Assembly (NCBI GenBank): GCA_963801715.1
Contig: CAWDGB010000005.1
Coordinates: 1 to 64,000, forward strand
Reading direction: 5' to 3'
DNA length: 64,000 bases
Source: CAVVJA01 sp963801715
Lineage (GTDB): Bacteria > Actinomycetota > Actinomycetes > Mycobacteriales > Jatrophihabitantaceae
In this document: in pieces, positions 55,979-64,000 of the stretch
Layout: the number at the start of each line of letters is the position of its first letter
Position numbering within the stretch: position 1 is the first letter of the stretch
Position numbers and translations under genes: made by a program
Notes under the pieces: generated by a model
The model's database searches: none
What the model saw: only the letters and a program-made list of their open reading frames with translations
What the model was told of the DNA's origin: nothing

Positions 55979-57415
55979 TCAGACGATCGCCTCGGGCTGA
56001 TACTCCGCGGCGGACGGGTCACTGGCCAGCACCGCGTCGATTGCGGCGACAACCGAGGCGACCTGAGCATGAGCGGCACCGATGAAGGCACGCGGATCAG
56101 CCAGCAGCGCGTCCAGCTCCACCGCCGACAGGCCCAACCGGGAGTCGGCCGCTAACCGAGCGAACAGGTCGTTCACCTCCACGCCCTTCTCGCGCATCGC
56201 CAATGCGACGTCGAGCGCGTGTGTCCTGATCAACTCGTACGCCGTTTCCCGGCCAACGCCCCGACGCACCGCTGCGACCAGCACCGCGGTCGTCGCCAGG
56301 AACGGCAGATAGCGATCGAGCTCCCGGGCGATGACCGCGGGATACGCAGCGAAGTCGTCCAGCACGGTCAACGTCGTCTCGAGGAGCCCGTCGAGGGCGA
56401 AGAACGCATCCGGCAGCGCGACTCGGCGCACCACCGAGCAGGACACGTCGCCCTCGTTCCACTGGTTCCCGGCCAGTTCGCCGGCCATTCCGGCGTACCC
56501 GCGCAAGAGCACCGTGAAGCCGTTGATCCGCTCCGCAGATCGGGGATTCATCTTGTGCGGCATGGCCGACGAACCGACCTGCCCGGGCTGAAAGCCTTCG
56601 GTGGCAAGCTCATGGCCGGCCATGAGCCGGATTGTCGTGGCCAGAGACGCGGGCGCGGCCGCCAGCTGCACCAGAGTGGACAGCACGTCGTAGTCGAGCG
56701 AACGCGGATAGACCTGCCCCACGCTGGAGAACACCCGGTCGAACCCGAGGTGCCGAGCAACGGCCGACTCGAGCTCAACCAGCCGGGCAAGATCCCCGCC
56801 GAAGAGATCGAGCATGTCCTGCGCCGTGCCCACCGGACCTTGGATGCCACGGAGCGGGTATCTCGGCATCAGCTCGTCCAGCCGAGCAACGGCGACGAGC
56901 AGCTCGTCGGCCGCCGACGCGAACCGCTTGCCGAGCGTGGTGGCCTGAGCGGCGACATTGTGGGTGCGTCCCGCCATCACCAGCTCGTCGTACTCGACCG
57001 CGCGGCGGGCCAGCCGAGCGAGAACAGCGAGTACCTTGTGCCGAACGAGTTGCAGCCCGGAGCGCACCTGCAGCTGCTCGACGTTCTCGGTCACGTCGCG
57101 GCTCGTCATGCCTTTGTGGATCTGCTCCTGCCCGGCAAGCGCCGCGAACTCCTCGATCCGGGCCTTGACGTCGTGGCGGGTAATCCGCTCCCGGGCCGCG
57201 ATCGAGCCCAGGTCGACGTGGTCGATCACCGCTTCATAGGCCGCGACCGAACCGTCCGGAACATCGAGGCCGAGGTCTTTCTGGGCGCGCAAGACAGCAA
57301 CCCAGAGTCGTCGTTCGAGGATGATCTTGTGTTCCGGAGACCACAGCGTGGTCATGGCCTGGGACGCATAGCGGTCAGCCAGGACGTTAGGTATCAGCGG
57401 TTTGCCCTCGGCCAC
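55979..57415 (-). CDS. purB: Adenylosuccinate lyase
   Basis: 478 residues from GTG 57415. Cleaves SAICAR and adenylosuccinate. Seen: KPLIPNVLADRYASQAMTTL, KGMTSRDVTENVEQLQ (TSxD catalytic region), GRTHNVAAQATTLGKRF (second His region), and the fumarase/lyase signature SSAMPHKMNPRSAERI. The alternative start at 57460 is unneeded. Confidence 0.95.
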   Translation of the reverse strand: MAEGKPLIPNVLADRYASQAMTTLWSPEHKIILERRLWVAVLRAQKDLGLDVPDGSVAAYEAVIDHVDLGSIAARERITRHDVKARIEEFAALAGQEQIHKGMTSRDVTENVEQLQVRSGLQLVRHKVLAVLARLARRAVEYDELVMAGRTHNVAAQATTLGKRFASAADELLVAVARLDELMPRYPLRGIQGPVGTAQDMLDLFGGDLARLVELESAVARHLGFDRVFSSVGQVYPRSLDYDVLSTLVQLAAAPASLATTIRLMAGHELATEGFQPGQVGSSAMPHKMNPRSAERINGFTVLLRGYAGMAGELAGNQWNEGDVSCSVVRRVALPDAFFALDGLLETTLTVLDDFAAYPAVIARELDRYLPFLATTAVLVAAVRRGVGRETAYELIRTHALDVALAMREKGVEVNDLFARLAADSRLGLSAVELDALLADPRAFIGAAHAQVASVVAAIDAVLASDPSAAEYQPEAIV

Positions 57416-57485
57416 CTCGTCATTGTCTCGGTTGCCGCAACACCGGCGTGCACGGCCCACGATGGGCGGTGATGTCCCGCCGCGC

Positions 57486-58151
57486 TCAGGTGAGATCGAG
57501 ACGAGGGTCGTTCGCCAGGTTCTCCATCGCGCGAGTGGACGCGCGCTGCCCCGTCGGGCCGGTCATCAGCACGTCGATCGTGGCTCCCTGCCCAGTCACC
57601 CGCACAAGCTCTGCGCGTACATCGTTGCCCGCACCCTCGAGGCGGAGCACCTGCGAGGGCCGGTGGGACCCGGGGGCGGCGTCGACGCTGCTCGCGCTGA
57701 CGATCGTGACGTCAACGGTCACGCCGCCGGGGTCGCGTCCGGTCAGTGACGCCCCGCAGATCCGCCCGAGGGTGCCTTGGCCACGCTCGCCGTCGACCAG
57801 GGCGAATGTCGGGAACCAGGCCCGCAGCGCGGACACCAACGGGTCAGACTGGATCGGCAGGATCGGAGCAACGCGCGCGTTGTCCGGACAACCGACCGGC
57901 GGCGGGGTGGCGGCGACAGTCACGACGGGCGACGGCGAGGGGGCGAGGGTCACCACGGTGGCGGGCGCCCGTTGGGTGTGTCCGGCCAGCCAGCCGACCA
58001 CGCCACCAACGGTGAGCAGGGCGACGGCACCGATGACGAGCAGCCCAGAGATACGGCGGCGTGGCTCGATGACGTCGAGGCCATCCTCTGGTCCATTTGA
58101 TCCGCGGATCTCGACAACGTCTACGCCCTGGTCACGTTCGGGCGCTGCCAT
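57486..58151 (-). CDS. Membrane-anchored hypothetical protein
   Basis: 221 residues from ATG 58151. A cytoplasmic acidic/basic N-terminus ending RRRI is followed by one membrane helix (SGLLVIGAVALLTVGGVVGW), a Thr/Pro linker, and an extracytoplasmic part with two Cys (PPVGCPDNARVAPI, GRICGASLTGRD). No family recognised. It lies between purB and purD on the same strand. Confidence 0.65.
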   Translation of the reverse strand: MAAPERDQGVDVVEIRGSNGPEDGLDVIEPRRRISGLLVIGAVALLTVGGVVGWLAGHTQRAPATVVTLAPSPSPVVTVAATPPPVGCPDNARVAPILPIQSDPLVSALRAWFPTFALVDGERGQGTLGRICGASLTGRDPGGVTVDVTIVSASSVDAAPGSHRPSQVLRLEGAGNDVRAELVRVTGQGATIDVLMTGPTGQRASTRAMENLANDPRLDLT

Positions 58152-58200
58152 ATGAAAAGCATGAACTCCCGTGGCGGACCGGGCAACCGATGGGTCAACG

Positions 58201-59443
58201 TCAGACGCTGATCTCGCCCCGCTCGGCGCGCAGCGCGATATCTGATCGGTGCTGGCTACCGGGCAGCTTGATCGTCGCGGTGAGGGCATACGCTCGAGCA
58301 CGCGCCTCGGCCAGAGTCGACCCGACGGCGGTCGCCGACAACACCCGTCCACCGGACGAGACGATCGCGCCGTCCTCGCGGCGCCGGGTTCCGGCGTGGA
58401 GGACGCCCTCCTGTTCCGCGCCGATGATCACATCTCCGATCGTCGGAGCGGCAGGATACCCGGGCGCGGCAACAACGACCGTGACCGCCGCGCCGCCGCG
58501 CCAGGCCAACGGGGGGTGGCGGTGCAGTTGGCCGGTCGCCGCCGAGGCCAGCAAGCCACCGAGAGGGCTGTCGAGCAAAGCCAGGACGACCTGGGTCTCG
58601 GGATCTCCGAACCGGGCGTTGAACTCGACGACGCGGGGTCCGCGCGCGGTGAGCGCCAGCCCGATGTAGAGCAGTCCAGCGAATGGCGTGCCCTGCTCGC
58701 GCATCGCGCGAACCGTTGGCTCCGCGATCATTCGCACGACCTCGTCGACGGTTCCGACGGGCAGCCACGGCAAGGGCGCGTAGGCGCCCATGCCGCCGGT
58801 GTTTGGGCCGGTGTCACCGTCGCCGATCCGCTTGAAATCCTGAGCCGGAATGAGGGGCACCACGGTCGTCCCGTCCGTCACGCAGAACAGCGATACCTCG
58901 GGCCCGTCCAGATACTCCTCGATGACGACCCGACCGCAGGCCGCAGCGTGGGCTGTCGCCGCCACTCGGTCGGCGGTCACCACGACGCCTTTACCCGCCG
59001 CGAGGCCGTCGTTCTTCACCACATAGGGCGGCCCGAACTCGTCCAGGGCCGCGGCGACCCCGTCCGCGGTGGAGGCGACGAGGGCGCGCGCTGTTGGCAC
59101 TCCCGCGCTCGCCATGACCTCCTTGGCGAATGCCTTGGATCCCTCGAGACGGGCGGCTGCCGCCGACGGCCCGAAGCATGAGATGCTCGGCGGCCCGGAC
59201 CGCGTCGGCGACGCCCGCTACGAGCGGCGCTTCCGGGCCGATCACGACCAGATCACTGCGAAGCCGGGCCGCCAGGTCGGCGACCGCGGCCCCGGACATC
59301 GGGTCGACGCCGGGCTGCTCGGCGACAGCTGCCGTGCCTGCGTTGCCGGGCGCGCATGCCAACGCGGTGACTTTCGGATCGGCGGCCAACGCGAGGCACA
59401 ACGCATGCTCGCGCGCGCCCGATCCGACGACGAGAACGCGCAC
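58201..59443 (-). CDS. purD: Phosphoribosylamine-glycine ligase (one +1 frame break)
   Basis: GAR synthetase, second purine step, an ATP-grasp enzyme. The N-terminus is MRVLVVGSGAREHALCLALA, then VVIGPEAPLVAGVADAVRAA. A +1 shift near 59188 gives SISCFGPSAAAARLEGSKAF, then MASAGVPTARALVASTADGV, YVVKNDGLAAGKGVVVTADR, FKRIGDGDTGPNTGGMGAYA and VVEFNARFGDPETQVVLALL. All blocks of the family are there on both sides of the break. Confidence 0.93.
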
Positions 59444-59479
59444 GGGCGGCCAGCCTAGCGCGTCGCGCGCCCCACACCA

Positions 59480-60871
59480 TCAGTGCGTAGACACGATGAT
59501 CAACCCGGCCATGGTGGGCACCAGGACCCGGTCGCCGGAGAGTGCCGGAGTCGCGAACCGGGTCAGCGCTCCGACGGAGACCTGCATGGTAGACCGACCG
59601 GTCGCCGGATCGAGCGCGTGCAGCGTTCCGTCGCCGAACGAAAGTGACCAGATCCGGCCACCCCCGATGACCGGCGACCCGGCAATCGCCTCGTCGGCGT
59701 GCCACAGGACGGTGAGCGCTCCGTCGCTACCCACTCGCACCGCTCGGTCGCCGTCGGTGCACGGGAGGTACACCACGTTGCCATCGACGGCCGCGCCGCC
59801 GAAGGACATGCAGATGTTCTTGACTGTGACCTGCCCGCCGACGCCGCCGAGCGCAGATTGGCGCAGGACGTAGACAGGCCCGGATTTGCCGCCCAGTACG
59901 GCCCACGTGGTGCCGACCAGGGCGACACCTTGCGAGCCGAGTCCTACGTCGCTCCGGTTGTTCTGCGCCCAGTCCGAGGGCGCGAAGGAGTCCACGAGCT
60001 GGGCGTCGGGCGAGAGGGCCAGCACCGAGTTCGTGTGGTCGTAGTCGTCCCCCGGAAAGGCCGCCCCGTTCGCTGACACGACCAGCAGGCGGCCCCGACT
60101 GTCAACGGTTGCACCCGCTGCGTTCCACATCCCGCCACCGCGCTTCGTCGGCGGGGTGTAGGACACCGGATCGTCGGAGCCATCCAACCGCACGCCGACG
60201 ATGCGCCCCTTGTAGTCGCCACAATCGCCGGCCAAGGCGCCGAACGGCACCCATACCCGACCGCCCGTGATGGCGAGCGCTCCACGTTGCTGCATCACTG
60301 TCGGGTCGACTCCCGGCAGGTCGACCGACTTGCGCCAGCGCACGGTTCCGGTGCGTAGGTCGAGCGCCACCAGGTCGTGTCGGATCGAGCCGCCGATCTC
60401 GGCGACGGCGTAGACGGAACCGGTCCCCGCGTCATAGATCGGCGTGCCCGTGATGCCGAGGGGACTGATGTTGCCGCACGGACGCTGCCGGGCCGGCGAT
60501 GGCGAGCCCAGATTCGTCCGCCACAGCTGACGGGAGGAGGCATCGAATGCGTAGACGCTGTCGTTTTCGGTCCCCACGATGGTGATGCCTTGCGCGACAA
60601 TTGGTGAGCCGTACACCGCGGCGTCCAACTTGATCGCTGCGGCGACGGCCAACCGCTTCGGCGCCGGGAAGCTTCCAGATAAGCCCGTGTGCTGGGCATC
60701 GCCGTGATACATGGGCCAGTCCGAGCTGGTCGGTGAGCCGGTGGCTGACGGTGAGTTCGCCTCAGACGACGCGGTCGCGGGCGGCGACACGGCCGGCCCG
60801 GAAGATTTGCTGCTGCTGGTGCAGCCGGCGACGATCACCGCAAGCAGGCACGATAGGGCGACGACGCGCAT
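59480..60871 (-). CDS. Lipoprotein with PQQ-type beta-propeller
   Basis: 463 residues. A lipoprotein signal with lipobox VAGC (Cys17) and a Ser/Thr/Pro spacer is followed by propeller blades such as YGSPIVAQGITIVGTENDSV, YAFDASSRQLWRTNLGSPSP, LVALDLRTGTVRWRKSVDLP and LYALD-like TLHALDPATGRST. The protein lies between purA and purD but is likely an outer-surface protein unrelated to purine synthesis. No catalytic role can be assigned. Confidence 0.85.
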   Translation of the reverse strand: MRVVALSCLLAVIVAGCTSSSKSSGPAVSPPATASSEANSPSATGSPTSSDWPMYHGDAQHTGLSGSFPAPKRLAVAAAIKLDAAVYGSPIVAQGITIVGTENDSVYAFDASSRQLWRTNLGSPSPARQRPCGNISPLGITGTPIYDAGTGSVYAVAEIGGSIRHDLVALDLRTGTVRWRKSVDLPGVDPTVMQQRGALAITGGRVWVPFGALAGDCGDYKGRIVGVRLDGSDDPVSYTPPTKRGGGMWNAAGATVDSRGRLLVVSANGAAFPGDDYDHTNSVLALSPDAQLVDSFAPSDWAQNNRSDVGLGSQGVALVGTTWAVLGGKSGPVYVLRQSALGGVGGQVTVKNICMSFGGAAVDGNVVYLPCTDGDRAVRVGSDGALTVLWHADEAIAGSPVIGGGRIWSLSFGDGTLHALDPATGRSTMQVSVGALTRFATPALSGDRVLVPTMAGLIIVSTH

Positions 60872-60930
60872 CGGCCTAGTCTGCCGGTCCGTGCTGAAGC
60901 GTTCGCTGTGCGGTCGCCCGGATCGGCTAC

Positions 60931-62229
60931 TCAGCCGAGCAGATCGCGTACCGTGACGATCTCGTCACGGCCGGGGCCGACACCGACCGCAGAGATCGGA
61001 GCCCGGATCATGTCCTCCAGCGCGGCAACGTACGCCCGGGCGGTACGCGGGAGGTCATCGAGCGATCGGGCCTTCGCTAGGTCCTCGTCCCAGCCGGGGA
61101 ATGTCTCGTAGATAGGAGCGGCTCGGGCGAACTGACTCTGCGATGCCGGCAGCTCCTCATTACGTGCTCCGTCGATGTCGTAGGCCACGCAGACTGGTAT
61201 CTCCTCCAGGCCGGTCAGCACGTCGAGCTTGGTGAGCACGTAGTCCGTGACACCGTTGATGCGAGTGGCGTACCGACCGATAACAGCGTCGAACCACCCG
61301 CAGCGTCGCGGCCGCCCGGTCGTCGTGCCGAACTCGGCTCCGGCCTCGCGCAGCCGGTCACCCTGCTCGTCGAGGAGCTCGGTGGGGAACGGGCCTTCAC
61401 CGACGCGGGTGGTGTACGCCTTGACGACCCCGATCACCCCGGTAATGCGAGTTGGTGGCACGCCGCTGCCGGTACACGCGCCGCCGGCCGTTGCGTTGGA
61501 CGACGTTACGAATGGGTAGGTGCCGTGATCGACGTCGAGCAGCGTGGCCTGCGCCGCCTCGAGGACGACCGTGCGCCCCTCGTCGAGCAGGTTGGCGATC
61601 AGCAGCGACGTGTCCGCGACCATTGGCCGCAGCCGGGCTGCGTAGCTCAGCAGCTCGTCGATGACGGCGTGCACGTCGACGGCCCGCCGGTTGTAAACCT
61701 TGACGAGCACCTGGTTCTTGTACTCGGCCGCCGCGGTGACCCGAGCCCGCAGGAAGTGCTCGTCGAACAGGTCCTGGATTCGGATCCCGGTTCGGTTCAT
61801 CTTGTCGGCGTAGGTCGGGCCGATGCCACGCCCCGTCGTCCCGATTCGCCGGCTGCCGGCAAAGCGTTCAGTTACCTTGTCGAGGGTGCGGTTGTAGGGG
61901 GTGATCACATGAGCTGATCCACTCACTACGAGCTTGGACGTGTCGACGCCGCGCGCGGTCAGCGCGTCGATCTCGTCGAAGAGGACGCCAAGGTCGACGA
62001 CCACGCCGTTGCCGATGATCGGAATGCAACCTGGCGAAAGGATTCCGGAGGGCAATAGGTGCAGCGCGAACGTCTCTCGACCGTGCCGGGTGTCGATCAC
62101 GATGGTGTGTCCGGCATTGTTGCCGCCGTTGAACTTGACCACGGCCTCGACCCGACCGCCGAGCAGATCGGTCGCCTTGCCCTTGCCTTCGTCGCCCCAC
62201 TGGGCGCCCACCAGAACTACCGCGGGCAT
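60931..62229 (-). CDS. purA: Adenylosuccinate synthetase
   Basis: 432 residues from ATG 62229 (AAAGGGGG upstream). GTP-dependent conversion of IMP to adenylosuccinate. The P-loop region VLVGAQWGDEGKGKATDLLG with catalytic D13, FNGGNNAGHTIVIDTRHGRE, GTTGRGIGPTYADKMNRTGI, QATLLDVDHGTYPFVTSSNA, and TTTGRPRRCGWFDAVIGRYA are all intact. The longer frame to 62409 was rejected. Confidence 0.95.
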   Translation of the reverse strand: MPAVVLVGAQWGDEGKGKATDLLGGRVEAVVKFNGGNNAGHTIVIDTRHGRETFALHLLPSGILSPGCIPIIGNGVVVDLGVLFDEIDALTARGVDTSKLVVSGSAHVITPYNRTLDKVTERFAGSRRIGTTGRGIGPTYADKMNRTGIRIQDLFDEHFLRARVTAAAEYKNQVLVKVYNRRAVDVHAVIDELLSYAARLRPMVADTSLLIANLLDEGRTVVLEAAQATLLDVDHGTYPFVTSSNATAGGACTGSGVPPTRITGVIGVVKAYTTRVGEGPFPTELLDEQGDRLREAGAEFGTTTGRPRRCGWFDAVIGRYATRINGVTDYVLTKLDVLTGLEEIPVCVAYDIDGARNEELPASQSQFARAAPIYETFPGWDEDLAKARSLDDLPRTARAYVAALEDMIRAPISAVGVGPGRDEIVTVRDLLG

Positions 62230-62299
62230 GGCTGCCCCCTTTCTCCCGGCCGGTGAAGGGTATTCCCAGCGACTTAAAGGCGAGCCATAGAGTTGCGGC

Positions 62300-63667
62300 A
62301 TGGCCACTCCAACAAAGATTGTGCTGGACGAGTCCGAGCTGCCGACCCGGTGGTACAACCTCCTCGCCGACCTCCCCGTCCCGCCTCCGCCGCCACTACA
62401 TCCAGGCACCCTTCAGCCCGTTGGGCCAGACGACCTGGCCCCGTTGTTTCCGATGGACCTGATCGGGCAGGAGGTGAGTGCTGAGCAGTACCTCGACATC
62501 CCAGGTGCCGTGCTCGATGTGTACAAGTTGTGGCGGCCCAGCCCGCTGTATCGCGCGTATCGGCTGGAGAGAGCACTGCAAACACCAGCGCGTATCTACT
62601 ACAAGTACGAGGGCGTTTCCCCAGCGGGTTCGCACAAACCGAATACCGCCGTGCCGCAGGCGTACTACAACGCCAAGGCCGGTGTGCGGCGCCTGACCAC
62701 CGAGACCGGCGCCGGACAATGGGGTACCGCGCTCGCGTTTGCTTGCGCCCAGTTCGGGCTGGACTGCGAAGTATGGCAAGTCCGCGCCTCATACGACCAG
62801 AAGCCCTATCGCCGCATCATGATCGAGATCTTCGGCGGCAAGGTCTACCCGTCTCCGTCGGACCGCACGGAGGCCGGCCGCGCCATCCTTGCGGCCAACC
62901 CGGACTCGACCGGCTCGCTCGGCATCGCGATCAGCGAGGCGGTGGAGGTCGCGGCGAAGGCCGAGGACACCAAGTACGCGCTTGGCAGCGTATTGAACCA
63001 CGTGCTGCTGCACCAGACGATCATCGGCGAAGAGGCGCTGCTCCAGCTGGCCAAGGTGGACGAGACCCCCGATCTGATCGTCGGATGCACCGGCGGTGGC
63101 TCGAACTTTGCCGGGCTGTTTTTCCCGTTCTTGCGCGAGAAGCTGGCCGGCCAGATATCGCCGGTGATCCGGGCCGTCGAGCCGTCGGCGTGCCCGTCGT
63201 TGACCCGTGGCGTCTACGCGTACGACTTCGGAGACACCGCCGGTATGACCCCACTGATCAAGATGCATACCTTGGGCCATGACTTCATCCCCGACCCGAT
63301 CCACGCCGGTGGGCTGCGATACCACGGGATGAGTCCGGTCATCAGCCACCTCTACGAGCAGGGCATGATCGAAGCCGTCGCCAAACCGCAGCTGGAGTGC
63401 TTCGCGGCCGGCGTTCAGTTCGCGCGCAGCGAGGGGATCGTTCCCGCACCGGAGCCGACCCATGCGCTCGCCGCCGCCGTCGAGGAAGCGCTGCGCTGCC
63501 GCGAGTCCGGCGAGGAACGGGTCATTCTGACGGCCCTGTGCGGGCACGGCCACCTCGATCTGCCGGCTTACGAGGCCTACCTGTCCGGGACCATGACCGA
63601 TCGTGACCTGGACGCCGCCGCGCTCGCGACAGCAGTGGAAGCGCTGCCGCCGGTACCCGTCGCCTAG
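62300..63667 (+). CDS. trpB2: TrpB2-type tryptophan synthase beta chain
   Basis: 455 residues. PLP enzyme of the TrpB2 branch: YYKYEGVSPAGSHKPNTAVP with PLP-Lys113, TTETGAGQWGTALAFACAQF, DLIVGCTGGGSNFAGLFFPF, and GGLRYHGMSPVISHLYEQGM. TrpB2 is longer than TrpB1, lacks TrpA partner residues and can act without TrpA; serine deamination is one known side activity. It is not in a trp operon here and is divergent from purA. Confidence 0.93.
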   Translation: MATPTKIVLDESELPTRWYNLLADLPVPPPPPLHPGTLQPVGPDDLAPLFPMDLIGQEVSAEQYLDIPGAVLDVYKLWRPSPLYRAYRLERALQTPARIYYKYEGVSPAGSHKPNTAVPQAYYNAKAGVRRLTTETGAGQWGTALAFACAQFGLDCEVWQVRASYDQKPYRRIMIEIFGGKVYPSPSDRTEAGRAILAANPDSTGSLGIAISEAVEVAAKAEDTKYALGSVLNHVLLHQTIIGEEALLQLAKVDETPDLIVGCTGGGSNFAGLFFPFLREKLAGQISPVIRAVEPSACPSLTRGVYAYDFGDTAGMTPLIKMHTLGHDFIPDPIHAGGLRYHGMSPVISHLYEQGMIEAVAKPQLECFAAGVQFARSEGIVPAPEPTHALAAAVEEALRCRESGEERVILTALCGHGHLDLPAYEAYLSGTMTDRDLDAAALATAVEALPPVPVA

Positions 63668-63677
63668 CTTTCCTCGA

Positions 63678-63722
63678 TGATCTTGGACTTATCGTCGCCG
63701 CAGAGCGATAAGTCCAAGATCA
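63678..63722. terminator. Perfect 17-bp hairpin after trpB2
   Basis: TGATCTTGGACTTATCG (63678-63694) and its exact reverse complement (63706-63722) flank an 11-base loop. It starts 11 bases after the trpB2 stop. There is no poly-T tail, and the stem is AT-richer than the flanks. It may serve as a bidirectional terminator between trpB2 and the convergent DUF3151 gene, or be a copy of a dispersed palindromic repeat. Confidence 0.7.
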
Positions 63723-63822
63723 CGACCATGGCGGCGGCCGGGCTGGGGCGCGTTGACCGTGGCGGCGGCCCGGCGGGCCGGTTGGCCCGCGTTGGCCGGG
63801 CGGGCCGGTTGGCCGGGAGAGT
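63723..63822. repeat. Low-complexity GGCCGG-rich tract
   Basis: Repeated CGGGCCGGTTGGCC units occur between the hairpin and the DUF3151 stop. Purely sequence-level observation. Confidence 0.5.
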
Positions 63823-64000
63823 TCAGCCGCCGAGCGCGGCCACTGCCTCCGGGTCACTGTCGGCCAGGAATGTCGCGCACCGGGTGGCCTCGTCTGTCTC
63901 GTCGATCGCCGCGGCGGCAAGGGCAAGCGCGTGCAGGGAGCGCAGAAAGCCGCGATTGGGCTCGTGTGACCACGGGATAGGACCGCTGCCCCGCCACCCG
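63823..64000 (-). CDS. DUF3151 protein, C-terminal part (runs off the right edge)
   Basis: The last 58 residues are seen: IPWSHEPNRGFLRSLHALAL, ATRCATFLADSDPEAVAALG, stop at 63823. The W.HEPNRGFLRSLHAL block is the DUF3151 signature, an actinobacterial family of unknown function. The start lies outside the window. Confidence 0.8.
   Translation of the reverse strand, partial: GWRGSGPIPWSHEPNRGFLRSLHALALAAAAIDETDEATRCATFLADSDPEAVAALGG

Noticed and set aside
1..64000. CRISPR array, toxin-antitoxin or restriction system
   Set aside because: No regularly spaced repeats and no Cas, toxin or methylase-nuclease motifs were found. The short direct repeats are pairs only.

Overview
The window is chromosomal DNA of a high-GC actinobacterium. 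Evidence: GC-rich codon use with many GTG and TTG starts, ATGA/GTGA stop-start overlaps, a BldC-type regulator beside a DUF3073 gene and purF-purM, a mycobacterial-style folP2-gpgS pair, a DUF3151 protein, a mycothiol-type maleylpyruvate isomerase fold protein next to purF, and a luciferase-like/F420-reductase-like gene pair. The genus cannot be fixed from this sequence alone. A GerW-like gene and bldC argue for a filamentous or otherwise differentiating lineage.

Layout. 1-0.7 kb: decayed transposase. 0.7-0.9 kb: tRNA-Glu and tRNA-Asp. 1.1-4.0 kb: secreted DUF5666 protein facing a two-component system. 4.0-9.1 kb: core genes (HIT protein, folP2-like, gpgS, SMP-30 family, SDR, CbiX-like chelatase, tRNA-Phe). 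9.3 kb: a tRNA-Pro 3' fragment that looks like an attachment site. 9.3-35.8 kb: an accessory region rich in small catabolic or redox enzymes and regulators, mixed with broken genes and transposase scraps (IS256 type, GMC oxidoreductase tail, TylF methyltransferase, adenylate kinase, GH3 glucosidase, DUF4145). 36-38.3 kb: a MarR-MFS export operon. 38.5-62.2 kb: a long purine cluster on the minus strand. 62.3-64 kb: TrpB2 and the tail of a DUF3151 gene.

The purine cluster carries purA, purD, purB, purC, purS, purQ, purL, purF and purM, most of the de novo route from PRPP to AMP. Unrelated genes are set into it: a Tat-exported DUF1501 protein with its DUF1800 partner (between purQ and purS, opposite strand), a three-gene DUF4331 operon, and an AraC/NmrA/DUF1772 group. 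Neighbouring genes often overlap by 4 bases (purF-purM, purQ-purL, LuxR-DUF3237, LLM-reductase, APH-hypothetical, DUF4331-hypothetical, NmrA-DUF1772), which suggests translational coupling.

One feature colours the whole window. Many genes that should be essential (purL three times, purM, purF, purD) and many others (CbiX, SMP-30, MFS twice, DUF1800, DUF3237, mycothiol-fold protein) carry a single-base frame change, and in nearly all the shift is +1, an extra base. Unpolished insertion errors are the most economical explanation, so these genes are annotated over their full length with the break noted. The fragments in the accessory region, in contrast, are truncated and look like genuine decay.

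No CRISPR array, phage structural gene or obvious defence system was seen. The most unusual items are a HbpS/GlcG-epoxide hydrolase fusion, a tandem muconolactone-isomerase fold protein in a redoxin operon with an SDR lacking the usual catalytic Tyr, the DUF4331 operon, and paired palindromes in front of the LLM/F420-type genes.
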